Assembly (NCBI RefSeq): GCF_964275005.1
Contig: NC_092705.1
Location: forward strand, 67,001 to 131,000
DNA: 64,000 bases
Origin: Diadema setosum
Taxonomy: Eukaryota; Echinodermata; Echinoidea; Diadematoida; Diadematidae
Direction: 5' to 3'
Shown: positions 33,393 to 46,600 of the stretch, in pieces
Layout of the letters: each line of letters opens with the position of its first letter
Numbering within the stretch: the stretch's first letter is position 1
Translations under genes and position numbers: made by a program
Notes under the pieces: generated by a model
The model's database searches: none
Told to the model about the DNA's origin: nothing
Seen by the model: only the letters and a program-made list of their open reading frames with translations

Positions 33393-34378
33393 TAATAATA
33401 ATAATATAATAATAATAAAACAACTACATTTTTATCAGTCCTACTAAAAGTTAACTATTCCACACATGGCCTACACAACACTACACAACTGTTTTACACA
33501 ATGGAATTGGATTTCTGTAGGTGTTATATAGAGTAGCTACAACCTATACACACACAAAAAGAGCACTTTAAAGTATGCAATGGGCTGTCAATTTGAAAAA
33601 TAAGGCTCTTGCTTCTAGCAGTTCAAGCAGAATGAAAGCATAATATTGAGCATTTCAATCTATAGAACTTGAACCTCTTTTTAAAAATCACAAAACATTG
33701 CACTTAAAATCAAAACTGGATGATTTGCCATGAACACTGAAGTGTAATGTAGATCATAACAACCTCCAAACGTTTGAACGTTTAACTAACATTCACCTAC
33801 ATATAGGAATCACTAAGAACACATTCCTCTCATTCTAATTCTTAATCCTGTTATTCAAATGATTGTGGTACTAATGTTAACAAGTCTTAGTATACAAACT
33901 TATATGTGTATGAAGGTCACACATTAAGCTTAATGACAACAAAACTACTGGAATATCTGAAGATACTGGGTCATTCTGTACAGTCTCACAGTGATCATAG
34001 TATCTTTGTGATCTTGTGATTACAAAACTAAGAAGAAATCCCCGAATCAGACTGATAAGTTTAAGTCAGATATCAATCAAAAGAGAATTTAAAGGCAGAT
34101 GAAAGTAACATGGGTCTGCAAGAAGTGTAACAAACATTTTCACTAAATCTTAGATTTCATGTCTTTAGATTCTGAAGAAACTCTTTTGGAACATACCCGG
34201 TACACAGGGGAAATTAATTTTGACCTGAACACATAATAGGCTGACCGGGAAATTGACCAGAGGGATTTCTTTTTTCTTTTCTTTTCTTTCTTTTTTTTTT
34301 TTCAAGTTTTGTGATGTACCATCTTTGAAATCGCACTTTCTGCTGCCTGCATCTTTCACCTATCCTAGCCTTTCAAAG

Positions 34379-34409
34379 AGGGAGAGAGACAGAGAGAGAG
34401 AGAGAGAGT
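34379..34409. repeat. (GA)n microsatellite
   Basis: GA-rich run followed by an A tract. Confidence 0.85.
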
Positions 34410-34834
34410 AAAGACAAAAAAAAAAAAAAAAACAGTTTCACTCAAAACAGCAAATGTAGAAGTAAGGAAGTAATAGTCTAATGATCTTGCAGCAAAGTGA
34501 GAGACACACTCCTGTGATTCCAACAGGTTACTGTTTGATTTCCTGGTAAAATAATAACAGGAGAGAGTGTTTAAATGTACAATGTACATGTGTTCCATAC
34601 CTTCTGTGTCATTTAATCACTGCTTCCCAAGAAAATTCTAATTTTTAGAAGACTGTACCCTACAGAGCATATTGTTCGGAGTAAAACAAATGCAGGTGAA
34701 ATTGATATTCGTGAGAAAAAAAACCCGAAGAAAATATCATCAAAATTAATCACAAACATGTAGCAACTGTTTGTAATCATGAATATGTCATGTGACAAAA
34801 GACTTTATAGGAACCATCAAACAGTCATCAAGAG

Positions 34835-35976
34835 CCCTGTCTTAACAGACCTTCTCCCCGGGCAAAGATATACATTCCACAGATTCCATGAAACATAGAG
34901 TACCCCATTTTAACAGGCATTGCTCGAAAACCTTCCCCAGGGAAGATACGTTCTCAATAGCCCCGTCTCAACAGACCTTCTCCGGGCACACCCGGGTGTT
35001 CGCCGCCAAAAATTACATTCCACAGATTCCATAAAACACAGGTTGACCGCCAAAGTGCCCTGTACTGTTTTAACAGGCATTGCTCGAAAACCTTCTCCGG
35101 GGAGGATACGCTCTCCTTGGCCAATCACATTACAGGTACGCTGAAAATGAAGCATTTCACATGCACATCATTGTCATTGCACTAGCATGTGGTTGCGTAG
35201 TACGCAAATGTGCAAGTGTGTACTGCTGACAGATTCATGTGGGAACTAGTGGGAATCTACCGAGGCATTTCAATATAATTATATTAGACCAACTGTTTTT
35301 CCCTAAAATATGTTTACAGTGAAAGCGCCTTTCTTTTCTCTTTTCACAAGGATCTTTCAAAAAGAAGTAAATAAAGTAGAAGTCATGAAATCAACCACAT
35401 GTTTAATCAGAGCCCGTCTATTACCATACTGTTCAACCCACATAACTCGAGGAGTGCTTCGACTGTATACATAATATATAGGTGTTACAAAAAGCATTTC
35501 AAACTTTGGATCCTTGAATGTTTTCATTTTTTAATTACCTGGAACAAAATTTTACTCTCTTCAGCTATTGCTCGTATCAATGCCAGTGTTATCCGATATA
35601 TAGTTTTTGAATCATTAAACATCAAAAGCGGGATTTTTTTTTTGTAACACTTATTACTAGTACTTGAGTACACATAAGCCCAATACGTGCTGTGCAGAAG
35701 TCGCTGTGCTTCGCAAGGCATAACGTCCGGTCGTGCTAATACATAGGAAGAGTTTGTGGATTTGTGTGGCGCAGTGCTGATCACCTGACTTAGCACTGGT
35801 CACGTGACGCCTCGGGGGAAGATTCACCCTGCGAGCGTCTAACAGACACCAATGCGGGGTAGCCTCCGGCGGTTCGTATGAGGCTACCCCGCGTCTACCC
35901 TGGTCGATCGCAGGGTAAGGTTTCGCCCGAGGCTACCCCGAGGCTACCCTGCGTTTTGTGGCCTGTTAAGACGGGG
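34835..35976. mobile_element. CCCTGTCTTAACAG-ended element
   Basis: The ends are CCCTGTCTTAACAG (34835-34848) and CTGTTAAGACGGGG (about 35963-35976), an imperfect inverted pair. A related word, CCCCGTCTCAACAGACC, lies inside at about 34962, and two ~130-bp segments (TAACAGGCATTGCTCGAAAACCTT) repeat near the left end. The right part has several GAGGCTACCCCG words. No coding frame. Confidence 0.6.
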
Positions 35977-36935
35977 TGTAAGTAACAGGACAGTACTCTG
36001 CTCAGTACTCTGCTTGCATAAAATCTCTCATGTATGGAACAGAAAGACAACCAAACTATGATTTTGCCTGAATCCGTATGAAGGAATTAATATGTGTTGG
36101 TACTGGAGGATGAGTTACAATCATATGTCAGAAGATTATTAGAGCCATAATGCACATCAGGGTATATTGTGGACTTCTGATATTAATCACTTTGCATCAA
36201 AGTGTACACATGCTGTTATATCTTGACAGTTATCCAGTGTTATACAGCTTATCTTGACAGTTATCCAGTATCATAAAACCAATCAACAGAGATACAACCA
36301 ATGCTGCATAAGTCAAAGTTGCATATTTCAATTGTTTTGCCTAAAAGTAAAGAGTCAATTTCCACACCAAAATATTTGTGTTTTCATAACATAATAATTG
36401 TCGTCAAATATTGGCCAATTTGAAAATTATACTCTGGTCACAATTGCATTTTTAGTAACTGATAGAATCAACTAAATTTCATTCATCAATATTTTACTAC
36501 AGAACACTAGCTCACTAATGATTATTTAGTATGATGAGTAATTCTAATGCTAAATCATTTTAAAAGCTTTAGATATCCCATCATCTGCTGGTCATGGCCT
36601 TCAAACTAATCATCACTACATCAAACACTAATCAACTCACATTATGCAGGGAAGGTGTCATGGTACACTGAAACAAAGCAATTTGGCTGAAATAAACAAA
36701 TTTTATGAAGTTAATACATTATGTCAGACTATGCACACATTTCAATATATAAAACTTCAGAAATTACACCTACACTATGATATCATTCATCCTGAAACCA
36801 CTGGTCTTATGGCAAGTAGTGAGGTACTTGAGATCTTCTATGCCTTCTCTTCATAACCAAGCAGAATTCGGACAGAACATGTAACTTCTAATATATTGTG
36901 TGAAAGGTGTTAAAGTGATTTCAAATAATATAATT

Positions 36936-36942
<7 letters not shown>

Positions 36943-37001
<59 letters not shown>
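36943..37001. repeat. (AT)n microsatellite
   Basis: About 60 bp of pure AT repeat, downstream of RRAGA. Confidence 0.95.
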
Positions 37002-37004
<3 letters not shown>

Positions 37005-37263
37005 CACTTGATCATATCAACACTTGAGTTTTATCTTTACTAAATGGAAATCAACATTCATGCTGCTGGGACTGATGCATTATACCAACACCTTCATGGT
37101 ATCTGCATGTGTGATATAAACACAGATGCACTCATGGTGCCAGGCCTTTATGCCAAAGCATTCCTGTGCCTGGCAAATGTTGAGTAACATGATTCCCTAT
37201 GTCTGTAGATATCACCAAAAAGTGAATTTATAGTCCTAGAAAATACCTCTATGTCTGCATTTT

Positions 37264-37269
37264 TTTATT
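37264..37269 (-). terminator. Candidate RRAGA poly(A) signal
   Basis: AATAAA on minus, about 320 bp past the RRAGA stop. It is the first such hexamer downstream that I see and would give a short 3' UTR. Confidence 0.4.
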
Positions 37270-37589
37270 GAAATGCTTTTCGAATCATTTTGTGCAGAAG
37301 AAAAAAAAAAAAAAAAAAAACAATAATAAGCTACCAGTATACTGTAAGGAGTTACTGTTGGGGTCTATAATTTACATGTAACATGTTTCTGGCCTGGTGT
37401 TAGAGAAACTTCATAAATCATGGAGTTCCATCAGAATATGCTCATATCTTCAAAATAGGTAGGAACAGCTGGCATATACAGATTCTCTACAAGGAAAAAT
37501 TGCGCTCATCAAGATGTTTAAGTCAGTGACTTAGCATCTTGAAACAACTGTTACAAATCAGGACATGCCTCCTTGCTGCTTGCTCACAC

Positions 37590-37684
37590 CTAGCGCACCA
37601 TTGGATTTGGATTCTTGTTCACCCTCTCCAGTTTTTCAAAGTGTTTCCTTGCATTCTTGATATTGATGAGGGTTGTGGCAGGAG
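37590..37684 (-). CDS. RRAGA: RRAGA exon 8 (C-terminus)
   Basis: Completes Pro281 and encodes residues 282-311: [20 protein letters not shown] then a short variable tail ending NPMVR and TAG. The tail is two residues shorter than the human protein overall. The acceptor is TTTCTAG. Confidence 0.95.
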
Positions 37685-40600
37685 CTAGAAAGACATGGAA
37701 AGAGAGAGAAAAGTGAGACAGTAGGGAGGGTTTTTACACAAACAAATAAATAAACTCATAAAGAGTTAATTCCTCCAACACGCTTTACTGGTTACAGTAC
37801 TGAGGAATTATATCATATTTCATGGCAGTCTTGGCTCTTCAAGCTTAATTTGAAGGCAACTATAAATCCTCAAGGAATATAATGCTTATAAAAATGGAGA
37901 TGCTTGTATGTTACATATATTGTAATGGCCGACAATAATTTTTATATCCATATTTACTGCAGGAAGCCTCCCATTGAAAAAAATCATATCACTGGATATT
38001 TCTGGCTGGAAAAAGACATGTCCAGCCAAAGTAAGACATGATGCATCACGCGTTACCCCGGGGTACCGTAGTACCCCGGGTTACCGCGTGGTGTAGGGCC
38101 ATCTCACGTCCACTTGAGGACAGCCAGAGAAAAATGCGTGCACTGTGTGTGCATGTACATAGTCAGTCCCCTGCCACTGCAGGTTATACTATGCGTGCAT
38201 GGCACATTGTGATACCACTAGCGTGTGCTTCAGTGCAGTGCAGTGCAGTGCAGTGGCTAGCGCACCCTAGCTCCAGCAGCAAAATAATTTCATCTTTTTG
38301 GCACCCAGGGGCCAACCTTTTTAAAAAATAAATAAATAATTCAACAAAATGGCTGATTTTTATTTGGTACCTCGGGATACCATTTATGTCATCACATGTC
38401 CAGCCAAAGTAAGACATGTCCAGCCAAAGATAAGTGATCTTTGACCTTGAGGGATTTGGACAAATCTTATCAATATATTTACACCTCATGAACGTATGAG
38501 AGCCAAGCACAAAGAAAAGCACCTAGGGGTTTTCCTGAGAATTAAATCTGCACTAAATTGATAGACAATCTCCAAACATCATGCATGTCACACTAAAGGA
38601 ACAGAGGCATACAAAAGGCAATCCAGTGAGGGTTTGTGTGCAGGATAAATTTGTGGGGCTATAATATTATCACTTCATCTGAATTGCATGTGATTGCGAT
38701 CAATAATCATTTTCATGAACACAGATGAATGTCTGGTATTGAGAATAATCATGGAACTCTCCCAGGTAATTTTCTTTCCAGATATTAGTCTCTTTGCAGT
38801 CTCTGACGATAAAGACAGAAAGCTCAACTCACGTATTGACAGGTCTGACATGATGACCATGACATAAGTGTTCTGTGTGAAGACATCTATGAAGGCTGCA
38901 AAACTGGAATTCCTGACCTCCATACTCTGAAATGATGCTGCCAGTTTGCTGAGCAAATATTGACACAAGAAATTTGACAAAAGTGAAGCAGAGCAATACA
39001 GCATTTCACAAATGTGCTCAACTGAAAATGAACAGGGTAAATACTGTATACAAAAATGCTATGATACATACATTTCAGTATTATGAACTCTTGCTCAAAA
39101 TCTATTGTGAGATTAAAGCTCTAAAGTGTACTACCAAGGTGCTGCTAAACAATTAAAATATGCCAGGGCATTATCCTTTACTTACAAAGATAGCCATGTA
39201 CAACAATATTCTTAATTGCTGGACAGATGAATAATTTAAAGCTACAGAGCTTTAGCCCTCTACAAGTACCCTTAGCCAAAAGCCTCAAAGCTACCACTGA
39301 ATTACTCTGCAATCCTTGCATCTGAGAATGACTAATGCCAAATATCACTATAACTTATTTTGAAGAAAATGATGGAAACATTACTTTCATCACTGCGGCC
39401 ACCAATAGAGTAGCTATAACTAAAAGGAGTGTTACCTTTCCCATGATGAGGGATAAACACATAGCCCCCTATCCAAAGTGTTACTTCCATAAGAGTTCAA
39501 CTGTACTACCACTGACACTGTCATATATATTTTTTTTTTCTTTTTTCTTTCTTTTTTTTTTCTGTAAGAACCTTCAGGTATCTACAATCAGTACAACCTG
39601 GCTTCTATACAGCACCTCCAAGATCTAGAAATGATGATCATGTTTGAATTCCAACACATTTTCCCCTGCTACTGGTGTGGTTTGTGCAATTTGAACAAAT
39701 CTTATCACCCTGAACCCAAAAATGATTCCTGTCAAGTTTGCAGTTTGAGGAGAGGTTGAATATATCAAATTCGACTTGGTAACCCCAACTTGTTCATCCC
39801 ATTAGTTGCTAAATTGGGACCACCACCCACTGAGAGCTAGTGGACCCTAAAGGGTGGACCAAAAATGACTGAACAGCTCAAAAAGAAAGAAAAAAACAAC
39901 CACACAAACACACACAACAAACAACCTTTTGAGCCTGAACAGCAACCTTACCTGCAGCTAAGCTTGAACTGCTTGATGATATTACTGATCTTCTCGAACC
40001 TGTGGACATCTCTGTGTTCTCTTCTCTGGCAGTGAGATATCACCTATAGCAATAGTACAAGAACATATCACAGACATCTAACATTGATCAGTCAATGGGG
40101 GGGGGGGGGTATTTCATATGTAATGGGTTGCAGGTCACGCATTTTAGATACAGTAAATTCACTTAAGTGGTCACTGCTTATCTCAACAGAACACGAAGTG
40201 ATGTATGAAAAAGCACAGTTTGTTTGTTTTTTTCATTCCCTACATTGTGTCATCAAATTCTTCTTAAAAGTTGACAATTTGACCATGTCAACCTTATTCA
40301 GAGGTTTGTGGTCCACTGAGGAAAATAATTGTTCATATACAGCTGACTTTCAAGACTTTCGGGTATAGTTGACCAGGTAAGAGTTGGCAAACAGACTCCA
40401 TGAGCTTCAATGCCCCTCCCTGCAACAAAGACGTGAGATGCTAAAAGCCTCCTTCTTCTCTTTAACCTGTTGAAGATGGACTGATTTTGCGACAACACAA
40501 GTTTCCATAGACACATAACCAAGCACACTTGGGACTCGTCCTTAACGGGTTAAAATGCATCACAATCTGGCTAACCTCAATATAGGTCAGAATACTACTC

Positions 40601-43600
40601 CAGCACAGCAAGCCACACAACATATCCATCATCAGTGCTACCAGTTACCAGTTACCACTATGGAATACCATTGCCAATCTTTCTCCCCTCGGACTGTCAA
40701 GACCTGTAATGCTCTCTTTCCTGATACTATATCTTCATGACAACCGTTGAAGTCTTCTGCCGTTTGGTGGCAAGACTCTTAATCTAGGCAGACCTCCATC
40801 ATGTTTTTATTCACGCCCAAACCATTCTTTTTGTTGCACTGATGAATCTGACCCACATACGTTGTAAGAGCACAGGTCTAATTGTCTAAAGAGGAACTTT
40901 GAAAACAACAACAAAGGCACTAAATTGAGAGAGGGATGAAAATGGAAGAAGGCAAAATGTAGCCAGGGCTCTCAATGTGACTTTGGGTCAGAACAGTAAG
41001 TCAAAATGTGGCACATACATTGTATCTCAACTCATGATTTTGCCAGATGAAGGTGAGCTAGTCTTGTCTGAGATCAAAGAGAAGTTGGGGAAAGCATGTA
41101 CAACTGTATACGGCAGACTGTCATAGAGACAGTACATGGACTTGTTCTGAGCAAATTTTGCTACTTGACTACAATAGCTAACAAACACACAAAAACACAC
41201 ACAAAGATTGGTGAGGGTATGAGTAGAGGGCTGATCATGTGTGCATTGTACTGCTGCTTACCCCCGCCTGCTCTAACCATTCTGATTCCTTCAATGTTTA
41301 TTACACAAGACTTGTAATCACTCAATTTCTCATGTCAGGAGGTAATGAAGCTATGTGATCCCGTAACCCATATCATAATACTATCTTTGAAGCCTGCACT
41401 TCTCTGTTAGATCGCCAAAACATCAAATAAAATTCTTAATTGTCAACTGACAATGGTAACTATGACTAATGACATCAAAAATTGTAAAGACGTTATATAC
41501 TCACTAGAAAAGTGGCTCTCTCAAAAAGCAACACTTCATCTGCATCAATAATGTCAGCAAAGTTGATGAGGTTGGTCTTGAGCTGCTCGACATTGGGAAT
41601 GAGGAGGTAGACGATGGAGGACCAGGCCTGGTACAGAGTCTCATCCCAGATGGACGTCCTGAAGCAAGTACAGTCCAGAGGTTTGGACAGTCTCTTTAAA
41701 TCATCCTCTCGCTCCTTGAAGATCTGAGACATTCATTGACAAATACATGTACTTCATCTTACTGTCTGCAGCTCATTCAGTTGGGGGTATGGGTATTAAG
41801 TATGAATATTCATGTCTGAACATTGACGAAAACCTTTCAAAGAACAGCATACGTTGATTAGTACACATCACTATGCTTTACATCTTAAAAACATACAAGC
41901 ATAAGCAATGCAACATCAGGGCAAATACCACGAGGTACAAAGAAGAGACACTCTTTCACAACCGTCATCTCAATGATATTCATCTATTGTAAGCTACACT
42001 TAAAATATTTTGCATTATCAAGAGTTTCTCTAAGAATAAACACTATGCAAAATACCAGTCTGAGAACATAGTGGGTCAAACCTACAAATTGTATGGTCAG
42101 TAAATAAAATGAACACTACAACAGGAATAGCCTGCCTGAGCAAACCAATTTTTATCTTTCTCTTTCTCTCTCAAATAAAAAATCCCCCTAGGAAAAAGAA
42201 GAAAAAAGTGTTGGAGTGGCATCTTTTACCCCGTTTATACTAAGGAAAAAGGAGGTTCTGAAACCCCCTGTAGCCGCTTCGAGCAGGCTTTCAGCTCAGT
42301 ATAAACAGACAGAATTCAGAAAAGGCGATCCGATCGGGTCGGGTCGGGTCGGGTTCTGAAACCTCCTATGGGGGGAGGTTTCAGATCCCGCTATAGCAGG
42401 CTCGAGGAGGTTCGACTGCAGTATAAACACAAAGGGGGTTCGAGAAGCCGCTTTTTGGCCGAACCGGAGGTAATTGCTGAGGTCATCACCTGCTTACATA
42501 AACAACCCAGCCATCTCGACCAATCCTCGCTGCAGAAAGCTTTTCAACTTGCACACTGTCACTCAAAAGCCCGCGCCATAAATCAGAAGAGAGGAGAAGG
42601 TTGGGCCTGCTAGGGTCTGCTTTTGGCGAGCAGTATAAACAGACAAGAGGCTGCTTTTTCAGAGTGGGCTTTCGAACCTCCTCGAGGAGGCTCTGAAACC
42701 CGCTAGCAGTATAAACGGGGTATTTGTCTCCCTCTCAAAACTCATGCCCAGACAACTGACCAGCATCTGCCCAGGTAACTGACCAGAATCTGACCTTTAT
42801 ACTATTCAGCCCTTCTAGCCCTGCTCTTCCTATACACCACCTCTCTTCAATTCACTCACCAACTCTCGTTGATCTTCCTGCACTAGGTCCATCTTGTGAA
42901 TGAGGCAGAAGATTTTGGCATTGGGTGATCGTTGGAGGATTGCCTCTAGACATGACTGGTAGTAGTGCATGTCTTTGTCAAGCTCACGACTCTCCACATC
43001 AAACACATAGATGAGTACTTCCACATTGGCGAAGATGTTATCTTTCTGACTGGTGAAATAGTTCTCCATAAAAGCCTCCTGTCTACAGGGAAAAGAGACC
43101 ACAGAATGCCATTGGGACACTCACATGTGATACAAATATTAACAGCATTCATTGTAATATAAGTTTGAAATGAATACTGTAGTTCACTTGATACACGATA
43201 CTTAATATGATGTACAGTCAAGTAAAAAGCATTGCATGCATGGTTTTGTGGGTGGTCACCACTGAAATACAAATGCATTTAAAATGTGTATTTCAAATGT
43301 ATTCAAGTATCCCTCAGAGACTCCATATGTAGGTCTATCTCTACAAGTGATTATGCAGTTATACTTGTTACCCATAAAAGAAGTTATTTCAAACTTCAGT
43401 CATGGAAACAAGAACAGAAAGATGCATCCTACAAGTTGTGCACTATAGCTTTCAATCAACAACACTTCAGCTATAATTCAGATTAGGAAATAGCAAACTA
43501 CAACTGCAATTATGACACTGGCAATTGCCACAGTGATACCATCTATAATACCTGTACTGATAATGTTATCATTACAATGAGTCGAACACTAACATCAACA

Positions 43601-46600
43601 TTACAATATGTGACCCTGCACCACAAAACCAACAAAAAGTCGCCAGACATGAATTTTTAGTTATGGGCAGATTCTAAAAATCAAAGCAGACTCTAAGAAT
43701 TAAAATGATGTATTAACTCAATTCAAATGGACTCTCCTAACCTATCTACATAAAAAAAACACACACTCTGGAAAAGTGTGAACCAAGAAAACAGGCTCTG
43801 AAGTACAGGGTCTATTCAAGCGCTACGTCAGCTGTGCTAGCTGTGTGATGAATGGAACAAATAACAGGATGTAAACTACCGTAGCAACAACAATGAAGGG
43901 ATTATTAGATTGAAAGCTGAAATTGAGCAGGCTCTATCAACACATTCTGTCTATGATTACTGCCAACTTTCAAAGCAGAAGCATTATGCTTTCAAAAGTT
44001 ATCAAAGTTGAAAGTGGAGAGTGTGCAAATGATTTTTCAAGAAACAAGAGACCCGCGGGTCTAGCGCTCACCTGAGTATCGCAAGTTCACCTTTCACGCA
44101 GTCACTAATCTAAATTATTCACAGCTCTACTAAAATTTGACCAGGCTTCTCAAGTAGAAGATGAAAATGTACAATAAGGGCCAAAATTTTTAAAGATTCC
44201 TTCATTTGGGGGGATTGGGGGCCCCCTGGGGCCCTCTGGGTGGGGCATGGTGCCCATTTTGATAAATTGAGATCCTGACCCCCTAGGGATGCTACCTGCC
44301 AAGTTTGACGAAAATCCATCATGAGGTTTTCAGGAAGAAGATGAAAATGTACAATTCAGGCCCCCATTTGGACCTTCCCAACCCCCCCCCCCCCCTGCCC
44401 CCAAGAGGGGCACCCCTGGATTTGCTATGAACAAACTTGAAACTACAGTCATTAATGTACTCACTCATAGTATTATCTTAGCTCTATAACTTCTGATTCT
44501 AGAGAAGATTTTTAAAGATTCCTTCATTTTGGGGGGTTTGGCCCCGCTGGGGCCCCTGGGTGGGGCATGGTGCCCATTTTAACAAATTGAGATCCTAACC
44601 CCCTAGGGATACTACCTGCCAAGTTTGGTGAAAATTGGTCACGGGGTTCTCAAGAAGAAGATGAAAATGTATAATTTAGGCCCCATTAGGACCCCTCCCC
44701 ACCCCCCTCCCCTGGGTCCCAAGGGGGGCACCCCTGATTCTGCCATGAACAAACTTGAAACTACAGTCATCAATGTACTAACTCATAGTATTAACTTAGC
44801 TCTATCACTTCTGGTTCTAGAGAAGAAGATTTTTACAGATTCCTTAATTTTGGGGGGTTTGGGCCCCCCTGGGGGCCCCCTGGGTGGGGCATGGTGCCCA
44901 TTTTAACAAATTGAGTTCCTAACCCCCTAGGGATGCTACCTGCCAAGTTTGATGAAAATCGGTCTTGGGGTTTTCAAGAAGAAGATAAAAATGTAAAAGT
45001 TTACGCACGACGGACGACGGACGACGCACGACGGACGACGCACGACGGACGACGCACGACGCACGACGCACGACGCACGCCGGACGAAGGGCGATCGCAA
45101 TAGCTCACTTGAGCCTTTGGCTCAGGTGAGCTAATAAAAAGGGGCCTCTAAGACATACCTGAGGCCCAATTCATAAAACTTGTCATCAGTGACAAGTTGT
45201 CATAGATGTGACAAGCTACTGAAATTCTTGCATCTGATTTGCTGAGAGCAAATTTGTCATAGAAATGCGGTAGTTGTCACTGATAACAAGTTTTATGAAA
45301 CAGGCCCCAGGTCACACTACTCTACCAACTAGAAATGTCGCTTTGGCGACTGGTATGCCTCCGCCATATTAAATGCATGATTTTCCCAATAGGTCTAGAT
45401 AGTACATGTGGACAATGTGTGATTACATTTTCACAAAATTGGCAAAATATTGAAATGACAAGTTTGTCATAAATGTGTTGAATGTTCACCTTCCTTGACC
45501 TAGGTTTAATTGGATGAATAGGAGAGCATGTATCTAGGGATTTAAGGACTTTAACTCGACTTTGACCCATTCATACATTTAGGCATTGAGTAATTTTCAA
45601 GGTACAGGTGTGGAGAAAAAGTGCAATTTCTGAATTGAATAGTAAATTGTTACCATTTTCATCTGGCCCTTGACCCTAAAATTCATAAGATAATCACTTT
45701 CAGGTAGAACATTGATGTACTAAGTTTCAAGATAACTTGAGCCACTTCCGAGATATGGAGGAAAAAGTTAGTTCAGCACTTTCACTTGATCTTTGACCTT
45801 TTGACCTTTGAGGCAAAAAAAGAAGAAAAAAAAAACTTTCCAGAGAATTTCTATTAGGTTAAACATGTATGCATACACCAAGTGTAAAAAAAAATAACCC
45901 TGCTGGCATTGCATGATAGGAGGGAAATAGTAAAATTTTGAAGTGTTGCACTTGACCTTTGACCCCTGACCTTTGACCCCATGAACCCTACATTCTCTAG
46001 ATAATCACTTCCAGTCAGTATATGTATATACTATGTTCCATGAAGATACCTTGAACAATTTTCCAAGGTATGGAGAAAAAAAAAAGTTTTAATATTTTTA
46101 CTTGACCTTTTGACCTTTGACCTTTGACCTCATGACCCAAACTTTCACCAGAGAATCTTAATTGGGTAATACATGTATACACTAAGTTTCAAGAAAATAT
46201 CTTCAGGCATTCAATAGATATGGTGGAAATAGTGAAATTTTATGTATTTGACCCTGACCTTTTGACCTTTGACCTTTGACCTCATGACGAAAACTTTCAC
46301 CAGAGAATCTTTATTGGGTAATACATATATACACTAAGTTTCAAGAAAATATCTTCAGGCATTCAATAGATACGGTGGAAATAGTGAAATTTTATGTATT
46401 TGACCTTGACCTTTTGACCTTTGACCTTGAGCATGTGCACCCAAAAGTTGATAGGCACAACTTCACCCCCTAATACACATACATGCCAAGTTTCATTAGG
46501 ATACCTCAACAGGTTTTGATAGTTACCTTGTCCACAAAATTCATTACGGACGGACGGAAGGACGGACGGACGGAAGGACGGACGGACGGACGGAAGGACG

